Source of the DNA: Acidobacteriota bacterium
GTDB taxonomy: Bacteria; Acidobacteriota; UBA6911; RPQK01; JAJDTT01
Direction of reading: 5' to 3'
DNA: 40,536 bases
NCBI GenBank assembly: GCA_022827025.1
Contig: JAJDTT010000088.1
Span: 1-40,536, forward strand
The notes under the pieces are model-generated. The model did not search any database. It had not been told where the DNA came from and saw nothing but the letters and a program-made list of their open reading frames with translations. Shown here piece by piece: positions 26,477-35,590 of the stretch (the first letter of the stretch is position 1; the number at the start of each line of letters is the position of its first letter). The position numbers and the translations under genes were made by a program.

Positions 26477-27214
26477 TCAATGTTCTTCGTCGTGTGCATG
26501 CTCCACGGAACCAGCGATGTAGACGATGGTCAAGACGGAGAAAATGAAGGCCTGTAGCGTGCCGGCAAAGAGGCCCAGCGCCATCACCGGCATCGAGACC
26601 ACAAAGGGGAACAGTTGGTTCAGGTTGGTGACGATCAGCTCCTCGGCGTAGATGTTGCCCATGAGCCGGACGGAGAGGGAAAAAGGCCGCGCCAGGTGGC
26701 TGATGATCTCGATCACGAAAAGGACCGGGGCGATGGCCAGCGACGGACCCGCGAAATGGGCCATGTACTTGACGAAGCCGTGTACCCGGAACCCATGGTA
26801 GTTGTAATAGAGGAAGACGATGATCCCGCATGCCGCGGTGATGTTGATGTTGCTGGTGGGCGGCATGAACCCGGGAAAGAGCCCCAGCAGGTTGCCCGCC
26901 AGGATGTAGAGGAAAAGAGTCCCGATCAGGGGGAAGAAGCGGCGTGCGCCGGATCCGATGATCTCCTTCATCAACCCCAGAAGACCTTCGAACAAGACCT
27001 CCAGCATCTGTTGGACCGCGCCCGGATTGTCCACGCTCAGGCGCCTTCTCACCAAAAAGGCGACCGTGGTGAGGATGATGCAGACAAAGATGACCATGAC
27101 CAGGTGGGCCGGAAGGATGTCGTGGTCCACCTGGAATCCCAGGGCCTCGGCCAGCGGGTTTGCGATGTAGCGGTTGAAGAGAGTCGCCGACAGGAACTCG
27201 TGGTGTTGATCCAT
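26477..27214 (-). CDS. atpB: ATP synthase Fo subunit a
   Basis: Subunit a provides the half-channels through which ions reach the c ring. The 245-residue membrane protein contains the essential arginine in RPFSLSVRLMGNI. The preceding ALAPVLFVIEIISHLARP-like helix, LYILAGNLLGLFPGF and the C-terminal LQAFIFSVLTIVYI helix are also characteristic. The end is histidine- and acid-rich (EHAHDEEH). It follows atpI by 69 bases and precedes atpE. Confidence 0.97.
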   Translation of the reverse strand: MDQHHEFLSATLFNRYIANPLAEALGFQVDHDILPAHLVMVIFVCIILTTVAFLVRRRLSVDNPGAVQQMLEVLFEGLLGLMKEIIGSGARRFFPLIGTLFLYILAGNLLGLFPGFMPPTSNINITAACGIIVFLYYNYHGFRVHGFVKYMAHFAGPSLAIAPVLFVIEIISHLARPFSLSVRLMGNIYAEELIVTNLNQLFPFVVSMPVMALGLFAGTLQAFIFSVLTIVYIAGSVEHAHDEEH

Positions 27215-27283
27215 TTGCGGTCCTGTGTCAGAAGTTCGTCCGTCCCGAGGGTGTCACGCCGGATCAGGCATGAACTGTGCGGG

Positions 27284-27622
27284 TCAGGATTTGTACAACG
27301 CCTCCAACATTGCTGAAAGGATGGGTACGGAAAGTCCCAGGACCGCCCCCGGCACACTCAAAAAAGGAATTTGCATCATAGCAAAGAGACCTCCCAGCAT
27401 CAATACCATGCGACCTCCGTTCAGGGCCAGAAACCGCAGGGCCGAAGGCTTCCCGTCCGGCGCCAGGAGCCGTCCGGCCAGCCGGTCCAGCACCTTGAGA
27501 TTGATGAGGGCGGCCACTGCGCCGGCCAGGATCGACACGCCCGTCCAAAATCCGTAAACCGATCCCCCGATGAGAGAGATGGCCGCCAGGAGGATGGCGG
27601 CATTGCGTGAGATCCGCTCCAA
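27284..27622 (-). CDS. atpI: ATP synthase subunit I-like membrane protein
   Basis: AtpI-type proteins are small membrane proteins encoded ahead of the Fo genes, thought to assist c-ring assembly or ion supply. The 112-residue protein has four predicted membrane helices (ILLAAISLIGGSVYGF, VSILAGAVAALINLKVLDRL, MVLMLGGLFAMMQIPFL, VLGLSVPILSAMLEALY). It lies between atpZ and atpB, the expected position. Sequence conservation in this family is low, so context carries much of the weight. Confidence 0.78.
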   Translation of the reverse strand: MERISRNAAILLAAISLIGGSVYGFWTGVSILAGAVAALINLKVLDRLAGRLLAPDGKPSALRFLALNGGRMVLMLGGLFAMMQIPFLSVPGAVLGLSVPILSAMLEALYKS

Positions 27623-27625
27623 GAC

Positions 27626-27886
27626 TTACCTGCCGAACATCCGAACGACCCGGACCAGGCCGGCGACTCCTCCCAGCAGCAGTCCGGCCAGGGAGATCCA
27701 GGGATCGGACTCCAGGCGCCGGTCCAGGAAGCGTCCGATCAGGTAGCCGGCCAGGAGACACGAAGGGAGCAGAAAAATGATGGAGCTGTATCGAGCCGCC
27801 TGGGCGTAGACGCCTCCCTTCTGCCGCTTGCCGTTTCGCAACTCTTTCCGCATCCCGATCCGTGTCCCAGCTACCGGACGAGCCAC
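27626..27886 (-). CDS. atpZ: AtpZ-like Fo accessory protein
   Basis: AtpZ proteins are two-helix membrane proteins found at the head of atp operons. The 86-residue product begins with a basic segment, then has two hydrophobic helices: FLLPSCLLAGYLIGRFLDRR and WISLAGLLLGGVAGLVRVVR. The GYLIGRFLD..L...PW...G...G pattern matches the AtpZ/AtpI family. The start is GTG at 27886; an internal ATG at 27853 would shorten it by 11 residues. It follows nuoN by 42 bases with no terminator between. Confidence 0.75.
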   Translation of the reverse strand: MARPVAGTRIGMRKELRNGKRQKGGVYAQAARYSSIIFLLPSCLLAGYLIGRFLDRRLESDPWISLAGLLLGGVAGLVRVVRMFGR

Positions 27887-27928
27887 GCCATTTTCCCCGG
27901 CGGGTCTGCAAGGAACCGTCCGGGACCG

Positions 27929-29458
27929 TCAGAAAACCAGCGGGAGACTGGCGATTCGGGCCAGATCGAAGAAAGGATCCGGGTAGATCCCTATGAAAAT
28001 CGTAAAGAACCCCGTGACTAGGAGGACGAACCAGACCCCTACGGAGAAGCTCAACGGGACCGGGAGCGACTCCCTCTCGATGAACATGGCCACCACGATC
28101 CGCAAGTAGTAGAAGAGGGAGACCACGGCATTGAGGGCGGCCACCACGGCCAGCCACATCAGCAGTTGTCCGTGGGCCTGTCCGGCCGCCAGGGCCGATT
28201 CGATCACCGCCGCGAACACCGCGTATTTAGCGATGAATCCGGCCAGAGGCGGAATGCCCGCCAGCGAGAGGAAGAAAATGAGATTCAGTATCGCCAGGCC
28301 GGGATGCTTGAAGTAGAGGCCGTTGAAATCCTCGATCGACTCCCCGATCACGTCGCGGCGCCGCAGCAGAATGACGATGGCCCAGGCGCCGAGGTTCATG
28401 AAGGTGTAGGCGAACAGGTAGACCACCGATGCGGAGATCCCTGGCTGGGTACCCACCACGAGTCCCATCAGAACGAACCCGGCATGCGAGATGCTGGAAT
28501 AGGCGAGCAGCCGCTTGACGTTCTGCTGCGTGACCGCCGCCACGTTGCCCCAGGTCATGGTCGCCATGGCAATGATGGCCAGGACCCCCATGTACAGGTC
28601 GTGGAAGTCATGGAAGGTCACGTAGAAGATGCGCAGGAAAACGGCGAAAGCGGCGGCTTTGACCGCCACCGACATGAAGGCGGTGATGCCCGTCGGCGCG
28701 CCCTCGTAGGCATCGGGCGCCCACATGTGGAAGGGGACGGCCGCGATCTTGAAGCAGAGGCCGGCCAGCATCAGGAAGAGGGCCAGGATCAACAGGGTGT
28801 TGTCCTCCCGCCTGGCCGCCTCCTGGGCGATCACGTTCAAGTTGGTGCTGCCGCTGATCCCGTAGAGCAGGGACATTCCGTAAAGGATGATGGCAGTGGA
28901 GAAGGCTCCCATGAGGAAGTATTTCATGGAAGCTTCGTTGGAGCGGCGCTGACGGCGCAGAAAGCCCACCAGGATGTAGGTGGATACGGACATCAGCTCC
29001 AGGCCCACGAAGATGGTGACCAGGTCGACGGCCCCGGCCATGAACATCATGCCGGCCGTGGCGAAGAGGAGGATGGAGTAGTATTCGCTGTGTTGGGCGT
29101 CTTCGATGTCCAGGTGCCGGTAGGAAAGGGCGATGGCCAGAATGGCGGAGACCAGGAAGAGGATTCCGAAGACCTCGGAGAAGGCATCCTGGGTCACCAT
29201 GTTGTAGAAGGCATCACCGTTTCCCGTGCCCCAAAGGAGCCAGAGCTGAATCGAGGCCGCAATTAGACCGAGCAGTGCCAAAGCCACCGAAAAAGACTTT
29301 CCATAGAATCCCAGGAACCGGATTCCCCGTCCGGGCAGAATGAAGTCGAGGCACAGAAGTCCCAGCCCCCAGACGATCAGGTGCAATTGAGGTGCGATAG
29401 CACGGGCGTTCAGGGAGAGAAAACCGAATAGTTCCCCGGCCGCCGGTATTTCGGGCAT
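27929..29458 (-). CDS. nuoN: NADH-quinone oxidoreductase subunit N
   Basis: NuoN is one of three antiporter-like proton-pumping subunits of complex I. The 509-residue protein has about 14 membrane helices and the key residues of the Mrp-type fold. These include the helix-5 glutamate in FVGLELMSVSTYILVGF, LCFKIAAVPFHMWAPDAYEG with its conserved lysine and histidine, and QQNVKRLLAYSSISHAGF. It starts directly after the nuoM stop. It is the last nuo gene before atpZ. Confidence 0.97.
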   Translation of the reverse strand: MPEIPAAGELFGFLSLNARAIAPQLHLIVWGLGLLCLDFILPGRGIRFLGFYGKSFSVALALLGLIAASIQLWLLWGTGNGDAFYNMVTQDAFSEVFGILFLVSAILAIALSYRHLDIEDAQHSEYYSILLFATAGMMFMAGAVDLVTIFVGLELMSVSTYILVGFLRRQRRSNEASMKYFLMGAFSTAIILYGMSLLYGISGSTNLNVIAQEAARREDNTLLILALFLMLAGLCFKIAAVPFHMWAPDAYEGAPTGITAFMSVAVKAAAFAVFLRIFYVTFHDFHDLYMGVLAIIAMATMTWGNVAAVTQQNVKRLLAYSSISHAGFVLMGLVVGTQPGISASVVYLFAYTFMNLGAWAIVILLRRRDVIGESIEDFNGLYFKHPGLAILNLIFFLSLAGIPPLAGFIAKYAVFAAVIESALAAGQAHGQLLMWLAVVAALNAVVSLFYYLRIVVAMFIERESLPVPLSFSVGVWFVLLVTGFFTIFIGIYPDPFFDLARIASLPLVF

Positions 29459-31018
29459 CTATCGGTCTCCGATCTGGGCCTGCATGGAGCGAGGCTGGAA
29501 TTCCCCGGGCCTCACCTTCTCCACGATCTGATTGACGGGCTCGTGCAGGTAGGACAGAAACGGGCTCGGGTAGAGACCGATCCAGAAGGCCAGAATGATG
29601 AGGGGAACGAAGGTCGCCAGCTCCCGGGGGGTCAGGTCCGGAAGCTTGCGGTTCTCTTCCTGCTTGATGGTTCCGAACATCACCCGCTGGTACAGCCAGA
29701 GCATGTAGGCTGCCCCCAGCACGATGCCGGCGGCGCCGAAAACGGCCCAGAGCTTGTAGTCGGGATCGGCGAAGACCCCCTGCAGCACCATGAACTCTCC
29801 GATGAATCCATTGAGCGTGGGCATGCCGATGGAGGAAAGGGTCATGATCAGAAAGACGACGGCGTACACCGGCATGACGTGGGACAGGCCGCTGTAGTCG
29901 CTGATCATGCGGGTGTGCCGGCGCTCGTAGATGATGCCCACGATCAGGAAGAGGGCTCCCGTGGAGATCCCGTGGTTGATCATCTGGAGGATGCCTCCCT
30001 CCAGCGCCACCGGCGTCACGATGAAGACGCCCAGCATGCAGAATCCCAGGTGGCTGACGGAGGAGTAGGCCACCAGTTTCTTGATGTCCTTCTGCATCAT
30101 CGCCACCAGCGCCCCGTAGATGATTCCGATCACGGAAATGGCCATCATCCAGGGCAGGAACTCCATGGTGGCGTCGGGCAGGATGGGCAGGCTGAAACGG
30201 ACGAAACCGTAGGTGCCCATCTTGAGGAGCACGCCGGCCAGGATGACCGAGCCGGCCGTCGGAGCCTCGACGTGGGCGTCCGGGAGCCAGGTGTGGAAGG
30301 GAAACAAGGGAACCTTGATGGCGAACCCGACGAACATGGCCAGGAAGATCCAGTACTGGAGATCGGGCGGGATGCCCAGTTCCTGGAAGGCCAGGACGTC
30401 GAAGGACCAGACGCCCTTGACGGCGTACTGGTGAAAGTAGAGGGCCAGGATTCCCAGCAGGAGCAGGACCGATCCCAGCAGCGTGTAGAGGAAGAACTTG
30501 ATGGCGGCGTAAAGTTTCCTGGGACCGCCCCAGATGCCGATGATGAAGTACATCGGCACCAGCATGACTTCCCAGAAGACGTAGAAGAGGAAGAAGTCAA
30601 GCGCCATGAAGACGCCCAGCATCCCCGTCTGCAGGATCAGGAAGTAGCAGTAGTATTCCCGGACCCGGGTGGTGATGGCGTTCCACGACGAGAGAATGGA
30701 GATGGATCCGAGCAGTGTGGTCAGCAGGATCAGCAGCAGGCTGATGCCGTCGATTCCGAAGTAGTACTGGACGCCGAGCGACTCGATCCACGGGGCCTTG
30801 AAAACGTATCTCATCCCGCTCGAATCGATGTACTCCGGCCGGTTGAAATGGGTGATCAGGGGAATTGAGACCACGAACCCCAGGAAGGCGACGATGTTGG
30901 CGATCCACTTGACCTCGGTCTCATGCTCCTTCCCCTTGGGCCAGAGCAGAATGATCAGCACGCCCAGAAGCGGGAAGAAGCAGACGATGGTCAGGATATT
31001 GGTCATGAAAAAGCCCAT
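29459..31018 (-). CDS. nuoM: NADH-quinone oxidoreductase subunit M
   Basis: NuoM is the middle antiporter-like proton pump of the complex I membrane arm. The 519-residue protein shows FYVFWEVMLVPMYFIIGIWG with the conserved glutamate, FAIKVPLFPFHTWLPDAHVE with lysine, and QKDIKKLVAYSSVSHLGFC. The end is polar. The first start is ATG at 31018, with GGAG in the nuoL tail as ribosome site; ATG four codons later is possible. It is five bases from nuoL. Confidence 0.97.
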   Translation of the reverse strand: MGFFMTNILTIVCFFPLLGVLIILLWPKGKEHETEVKWIANIVAFLGFVVSIPLITHFNRPEYIDSSGMRYVFKAPWIESLGVQYYFGIDGISLLLILLTTLLGSISILSSWNAITTRVREYYCYFLILQTGMLGVFMALDFFLFYVFWEVMLVPMYFIIGIWGGPRKLYAAIKFFLYTLLGSVLLLLGILALYFHQYAVKGVWSFDVLAFQELGIPPDLQYWIFLAMFVGFAIKVPLFPFHTWLPDAHVEAPTAGSVILAGVLLKMGTYGFVRFSLPILPDATMEFLPWMMAISVIGIIYGALVAMMQKDIKKLVAYSSVSHLGFCMLGVFIVTPVALEGGILQMINHGISTGALFLIVGIIYERRHTRMISDYSGLSHVMPVYAVVFLIMTLSSIGMPTLNGFIGEFMVLQGVFADPDYKLWAVFGAAGIVLGAAYMLWLYQRVMFGTIKQEENRKLPDLTPRELATFVPLIILAFWIGLYPSPFLSYLHEPVNQIVEKVRPGEFQPRSMQAQIGDR

Positions 31019-31022
31019 AGGA

Positions 31023-33086
31023 CTATGCTCCGAGGTAGAGATAGCAGCCGATGATGAGCACCAGCCCCAAGACGAAGAAGGCGATGTAGCGTTGAACCAG
31101 ACCGGTCTGCAGCCGCCGGAAGACTGAACTGAAGAACTCCACGATCTCCGCCGTCAGGTTCACCAGCCGGTCCACGATGTGGATGTCCGCCTGACCCGAG
31201 ATCCAGGCGGAGATGCGGGTGGCGGCGGCGCTTCCGTTCACCAGTCCGTCCACCACCTTGAGGTCGAAGGTGCTGAGCCAGGTGCCCAGGCCCTTGCAGC
31301 GGTTCACGAAGAGGGCGTCGTAGGCCTCATCCACGTAGAACTTGTTGTAGACGACCCGGTAGAGGCCGTGGAACCGTTCCCGCAACTGCCCCGCCTTCTC
31401 GGGCCGGGCGAGGAAGAAGTGGTAGGCCAGGAACACGCCGCATCCGGCCACCGCCACCGAAACCGCCGCCAGGAGAATCTCCTCCAGGTGGGAATGGTGG
31501 GCCCCCGCCTCGGGCTGCCAGGCGGTGGCCAGGACCGGCTCCAGGAAGTGCTCGAATACGTTGGGGCCCAGCCAGGGCGGAAGCCCCACATAGCCCGCCA
31601 CCACCGACCCCGCGGCCAGCACCATGAGCGGAACGGTCATGATCCGGGGCGATTCGTGCGGTGCGTGCCCCGAATGGCGGTCATAGCGTTCCTTCCCGTG
31701 GAAGGTGAGGAACATCATGCGGAACATGTAGAAGGCGGTCATGCCCGCTACCAGGACGCCGACTCCCCAGATGACGGGGCTGCCTCCCGGCAGGCTGTAG
31801 GCGCGCCACAGGATCTCGTCCTTGGAGAAGAAGCCGGACAGTAAGGGTGTGCCGGCGATGGCCAGGGTTCCCACCCCCATGGTCCACCAGGTGGTGGGCA
31901 TGTACTTCCTCAGGCCGCCCATCTTCATCATGTCCTGTTCGTGGTGCATGCCCAGGATGACGCTGCCCGAACCCAGGAAGAGGAGGGCCTTGAAGAAGGC
32001 GTGGGTCATCAGGTGGAAGATGCCGGCGGTGACGGCGCCCACGCCCAGGGCGGTCACCATGTAACCGAGCTGGCTCACCGTGGAATAGGCCAGAACCCGC
32101 TTGATGTCCCGCTGAAACAGGGCGATGCAGGCGGCCAGTACGGCGGTCACGATTCCCACCACCGCCACCAGCAGCATCACCTCGGGGGCCCGGCTGTAGA
32201 TGGCCGCCGACCGGGCCACCATGTAGACGCCGGCGGTGACCATGGTTGCGGCGTGGATCAGGGCGCTGACGGGAGTCGGACCCTCCATGGCGTCGGGGAG
32301 CCAGGTGTAGAGGGGAATCTGGGCGCTCTTTCCGGTGGCGCCGATGAAGAGCAGCAGCGCCGCCCAGCTCAACGGGCCCCAGGCGGTCTCGGGCTCCGGA
32401 ACCAGGGTGGCGATCCGGGAAAAGAGATCGGTGAAGTCCAGGGATCCGAAATAGGCGAAGAGCAGCAGCATCCCCAGGATGAAGCCGTAGTCGCCGATTC
32501 GGTTGACCACGAAGGCCTTCTTGGCGGCGTCCCCGGCGCTCCTCTTCTCCATGTAGTAGCCGATGAGCAGATAGGAGCAGAGGCCCACTCCTTCCCAGCC
32601 CACGAACATGAGGAGGAAGTTGTTGGCCAGGACCAGGGTGAGCATCATGAACATGAACAGGTTCATGTAGGCGAAGAAGCGGTAGAAGCCCTCTTCTTCG
32701 GACATGTACCCGATGGAGTAGAGGTGGATCAGGAATCCGATTCCCGTGACCACCAGGATCATGACGGCCGAAAGCGGATCCAACTGGAAGCCCCAGTTGA
32801 TCTGGAACTGGGCGAGCTCGCCGGAGACGGTCCGGACCATCAGGCCCGGGATCCAGTTGAAGAGATTCACTTCGTGGATCCGGTTCTCCGGTTCCAGCTC
32901 CAGCAGGCCGGCGAACGAACCCAGCGAGATCAGGAACGCCAGCAGCACCGCGCCGCAGGCGACCACGGCCACGAAACTCTTCCGGGGCCGGCGTCCGGTC
33001 CGGCGGACGCACCAGAGGCCCCACAGGCCGTTGATCAGGAATCCCGCCAGGGGACAAAGGGGAATGAGCCAAATGTAGTTCAGCAT
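31023..33086 (-). CDS. nuoL: NADH-quinone oxidoreductase subunit L
   Basis: NuoL is the distal antiporter-like subunit, with a long lateral helix that runs along the membrane arm. The 687-residue protein has LLMFVGWEGVGLCSYLLIGY, GKSAQIPLYTWLPDAMEGPTP and FQRDIKRVLAYSTVSQLGYM, all with the expected charged residues. The C-terminal region after about residue 550 contains the amphipathic lateral helix and a final membrane anchor. Its length is somewhat above the roughly 610 of E. coli. Confidence 0.97.
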   Translation of the reverse strand: MLNYIWLIPLCPLAGFLINGLWGLWCVRRTGRRPRKSFVAVVACGAVLLAFLISLGSFAGLLELEPENRIHEVNLFNWIPGLMVRTVSGELAQFQINWGFQLDPLSAVMILVVTGIGFLIHLYSIGYMSEEEGFYRFFAYMNLFMFMMLTLVLANNFLLMFVGWEGVGLCSYLLIGYYMEKRSAGDAAKKAFVVNRIGDYGFILGMLLLFAYFGSLDFTDLFSRIATLVPEPETAWGPLSWAALLLFIGATGKSAQIPLYTWLPDAMEGPTPVSALIHAATMVTAGVYMVARSAAIYSRAPEVMLLVAVVGIVTAVLAACIALFQRDIKRVLAYSTVSQLGYMVTALGVGAVTAGIFHLMTHAFFKALLFLGSGSVILGMHHEQDMMKMGGLRKYMPTTWWTMGVGTLAIAGTPLLSGFFSKDEILWRAYSLPGGSPVIWGVGVLVAGMTAFYMFRMMFLTFHGKERYDRHSGHAPHESPRIMTVPLMVLAAGSVVAGYVGLPPWLGPNVFEHFLEPVLATAWQPEAGAHHSHLEEILLAAVSVAVAGCGVFLAYHFFLARPEKAGQLRERFHGLYRVVYNKFYVDEAYDALFVNRCKGLGTWLSTFDLKVVDGLVNGSAAATRISAWISGQADIHIVDRLVNLTAEIVEFFSSVFRRLQTGLVQRYIAFFVLGLVLIIGCYLYLGA

Positions 33087-33101
33087 GCCATGGACTCCGG
33101 C

Positions 33102-33404
33102 TCAGCCTCTCATGAGGTCGATCTCATCCATGTTGATGGTTTCCCGGTTGCGGAACAGGGCGATCACGATGCCCAGTCCCACGGCCGCCTCGGCCGCGGC
33201 GACGGTGATGACGAAGACCACGAAAACCTGGCCCGCCAGATCCTGCAGGTGAGCCGAGAAGGCGATCAGGTTCAGGTTCACGGCATTGAGCATGAGCTCG
33301 ATGGACATGAAGATGATGATGACGTTGCGCCGCGTCAGCACCCCGACGGCGCCGATGGTGAAGACGATTGCGCTCAGGAAGAGGTAGTGGTTGGGTCCGA
33401 TCAT
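33102..33404 (-). CDS. nuoK: NADH-quinone oxidoreductase subunit K
   Basis: NuoK is a three-helix subunit carrying the two membrane glutamates of the proton path. The 100-residue protein includes [20 protein letters not shown] (first glutamate in helix 2) and [20 protein letters not shown] (second glutamate in helix 3). It matches the normal length exactly. It is 15 bases from nuoL and 18 from nuoJ. Confidence 0.97.
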   Translation of the reverse strand: MIGPNHYLFLSAIVFTIGAVGVLTRRNVIIIFMSIELMLNAVNLNLIAFSAHLQDLAGQVFVVFVITVAAAEAAVGLGIVIALFRNRETINMDEIDLMRG

Positions 33405-33422
33405 CCTGGTCTCCGCGCCGGG

Positions 33423-33935
33423 TCAGATCTCCTTCTTGGCCAATACCACGGCGCCGACGATGGCGACCAGAAGCAGGACCGAGGCAATCTCGAAGGGAAG
33501 GAGGTAGGTGCTGTAGAGAACCGTCCCTACGGCTTCCGTGTTCATGGTCTCGGTGGTGGTGATGATCCCGGGTTCGGCCAGCCCCTCCTCCAGGGAAACG
33601 GTTCCCCGGAAGATGAGGAGGCTCAATTCCAGGCAGAGGACCACGGCCAGGACCACGCCGGTCCTCCACTGGCGGCTGACTTTCGGCTGCCGGTCCAGGG
33701 CCTCGATGCTGACCAGCATGATGACGAAGAGAAAGAGCACCATGATGCCGCCCACGTAGACCAGCACCTGGACGGCGCCCACGAACTCCGCCTCCAGGAG
33801 GAAGAAGAATCCCGCCACCGCCAGCAGCGCCGAAACCAGGTAGACGGCGCTCCGCACCGGGTTCCTCGCGGTGACCGTGAGGATGGAGAAGGTCACCAGA
33901 ATCAGCGCCAGCGCGTAGAAGAGATAGGTTTCCAT
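33423..33935 (-). CDS. nuoJ: NADH-quinone oxidoreductase subunit J
   Basis: NuoJ is a five-helix membrane subunit next to the quinone site, containing the pi-bulge helix that moves during turnover. The 170-residue protein shows NPVRSAVYLVSALLAVAGFF and FVGAVQVLVYVGGIMVLFLF, the latter with the conserved glycine-tyrosine helix. ASVLLLVAIVGAVVLAKKEI closes the protein. It is eight bases from nuoI. Confidence 0.96.
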   Translation of the reverse strand: METYLFYALALILVTFSILTVTARNPVRSAVYLVSALLAVAGFFFLLEAEFVGAVQVLVYVGGIMVLFLFVIMLVSIEALDRQPKVSRQWRTGVVLAVVLCLELSLLIFRGTVSLEEGLAEPGIITTTETMNTEAVGTVLYSTYLLPFEIASVLLLVAIVGAVVLAKKEI

Positions 33936-33942
33936 GCTCTAA

Positions 33943-34404
33943 TCAGTTGTAGTCTTTCCCGAAATCGATGCGGTCCCAACACTTCTCCAGCCGCTCCCGA
34001 TTCCACACCATGTCCCTGCGGTCGTATGCCGCCAACTCGAAGTCCTGGGTCAACTCGATGGCGTTGGTGGGGCATACCTCCTGGCAGAGCCCGCAGAACA
34101 GGCAGCGGGAGGTGTCGAACGTGTAATGCGTCAGCACCTTCTTGCGGCTCTCCGGATCCCTGGTGGAGCCGACCACGATCAGGTCTTCCGGACAGATCAG
34201 GGCGCACAGGTCACAGGCGATGCAGAGGGTCTCGCCCGTCTCCGGGTCGTTGTTCAGGCGGGGAGCTCCCTTGTAGCGCTCCGCCAGCTTGGGCGTTTCG
34301 GTCGGGTACTGTTCCGTGTACACCTTGGTGTAGGTGTAGCGAAAGGTGACGGCCAGACCCTTCACGATGTCCCAGAAGAGCATGCGGCGTAGAAATTCAA
34401 TCAT
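33943..34404 (-). CDS. nuoI: NADH-quinone oxidoreductase subunit I
   Basis: NuoI carries two 4Fe-4S clusters (N6a and N6b) that pass electrons to NuoB. The 153-residue protein has both ferredoxin motifs: CIACDLCALICP at residues 61-72 and CLFCGLCQEVCP at 101-112, each with all four cysteines. The N-terminus contains the amphipathic helices that anchor it to the membrane arm. It lies 85 bases after nuoH, the largest gap within the distal nuo genes. Confidence 0.97.
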   Translation of the reverse strand: MIEFLRRMLFWDIVKGLAVTFRYTYTKVYTEQYPTETPKLAERYKGAPRLNNDPETGETLCIACDLCALICPEDLIVVGSTRDPESRKKVLTHYTFDTSRCLFCGLCQEVCPTNAIELTQDFELAAYDRRDMVWNRERLEKCWDRIDFGKDYN

Positions 34405-34489
34405 TGTTGATCCGCCCGATTCCTGGAGCCGGACACGAACGAGGCGGCCCGGCTCGATCCGTCAATTTACAAACCCCTCTTGGCGTTGT

Positions 34490-35590
34490 CTACATCAACG
34501 CCAGCACCACTCCCGCCGTGACGATCACGTTGGCCAGGGCCAGCGGGAGAAAGAGCTTCCAGCCGTAACCCATCAACTGGTCGAAACGGTACCGGGGAAG
34601 CGTGCCCCGGATCCAGATGAAGACGTACAGCAGCAGGAACACCTTGATCACGAACCACAACAGCGGAGGGATCAGGTCCAGAAACGAGAGCCACTCCACG
34701 TTGGGAAACGGCCTCAGCCAACCTCCCAGGAACAGGGTCACCGCCACCGCGCTGACCGTGACCATGGCGGCGTATTCGGCGATGAAGAAGAGGGAGAAGC
34801 GGAAGCCGCTGTACTCGGTATGGAAACCGCCCACCAGCTCGGTTTCGGCCTCGGGCAGGTCGAAGGGCAGCCGGTTGGTCTCGGCCATGCCGCAGATGAA
34901 GAATAAAATGAAGGCCAGGGGCTGGTAGAAGATGTACCAGACCTCGGCTTCCCGCTGATTCTCCACGATCTGGACCAGGCTCAGCGACTGGGTCACCAGC
35001 AGGACTCCGATCACGGAGAAGCCCAGGGCCACCTCGTAGCTGATCATCTGGGCGCTGGACCGAAGCGCGCCCAGCAGCGGATATTTGCTGTTGGAGGCCC
35101 ACCCTCCCAGGATGATCCCCAGGATTCCCACGGAAGAAATCGAGAGCACGAACAGCAGCGCGATGTTGATGTCGGTGACGAATCCTCCCGAAGCGGCCGA
35201 GTGGGTCGCGATGGACTCCACGGCTGCCGCGTCCAGAAAGGGACTCAGCACCCAGCGCAGGAGGTCCTCCATCATTCCGGGAGGACCGAAGGGGATGACG
35301 GCGAACACCACGAAGGCGGGGACCAGGCTGATGGCGGGAGCCAGAGTGAAGAGCAGCTTGTCCGCCCGGGCCGGGACGATGTCCTCCTTGAGGATGAACT
35401 TCAGTCCGTCGGCGATGGGCTGAAGCAAACCGTGCCAACCGACGCGCATGGGTCCCAGGCGCACCTGGATATGGGCGATGACCTTGCGCTCCAGCAGCGT
35501 CATGTAGGCGACGGCGCCGGAAAGCACGAGCACGATCACCGCGATCTTGGCGAACGGGATGATTCCGTAGACGATGATCCACTCGGCCAT
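34490..35590 (-). CDS. nuoH: NADH-quinone oxidoreductase subunit H
   Basis: NuoH forms much of the quinone chamber and links it to the membrane arm. The 366-residue protein shows AYMTLLERKVIAHIQVRLGP near the start and GLKFILKEDIVPARADKLLF. Conserved membrane glutamates follow in MAETNRLPFDLPEAETELVGGF and the charged loop before FRFSLFFIAEYAAM. Its ATG shares one base with the nuoD stop, so nuoD and nuoH are directly joined; in many bacteria nuoE, nuoF and nuoG lie between them. Confidence 0.97.
   Translation of the reverse strand: MAEWIIVYGIIPFAKIAVIVLVLSGAVAYMTLLERKVIAHIQVRLGPMRVGWHGLLQPIADGLKFILKEDIVPARADKLLFTLAPAISLVPAFVVFAVIPFGPPGMMEDLLRWVLSPFLDAAAVESIATHSAASGGFVTDINIALLFVLSISSVGILGIILGGWASNSKYPLLGALRSSAQMISYEVALGFSVIGVLLVTQSLSLVQIVENQREAEVWYIFYQPLAFILFFICGMAETNRLPFDLPEAETELVGGFHTEYSGFRFSLFFIAEYAAMVTVSAVAVTLFLGGWLRPFPNVEWLSFLDLIPPLLWFVIKVFLLLYVFIWIRGTLPRYRFDQLMGYGWKLFLPLALANVIVTAGVVLALM

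Noticed and set aside
31941-34349. An 802-residue plus-strand frame opposite nuoL to nuoI
   Set aside because: Same antisense composition effect; the opposite strand encodes four certain complex I subunits.
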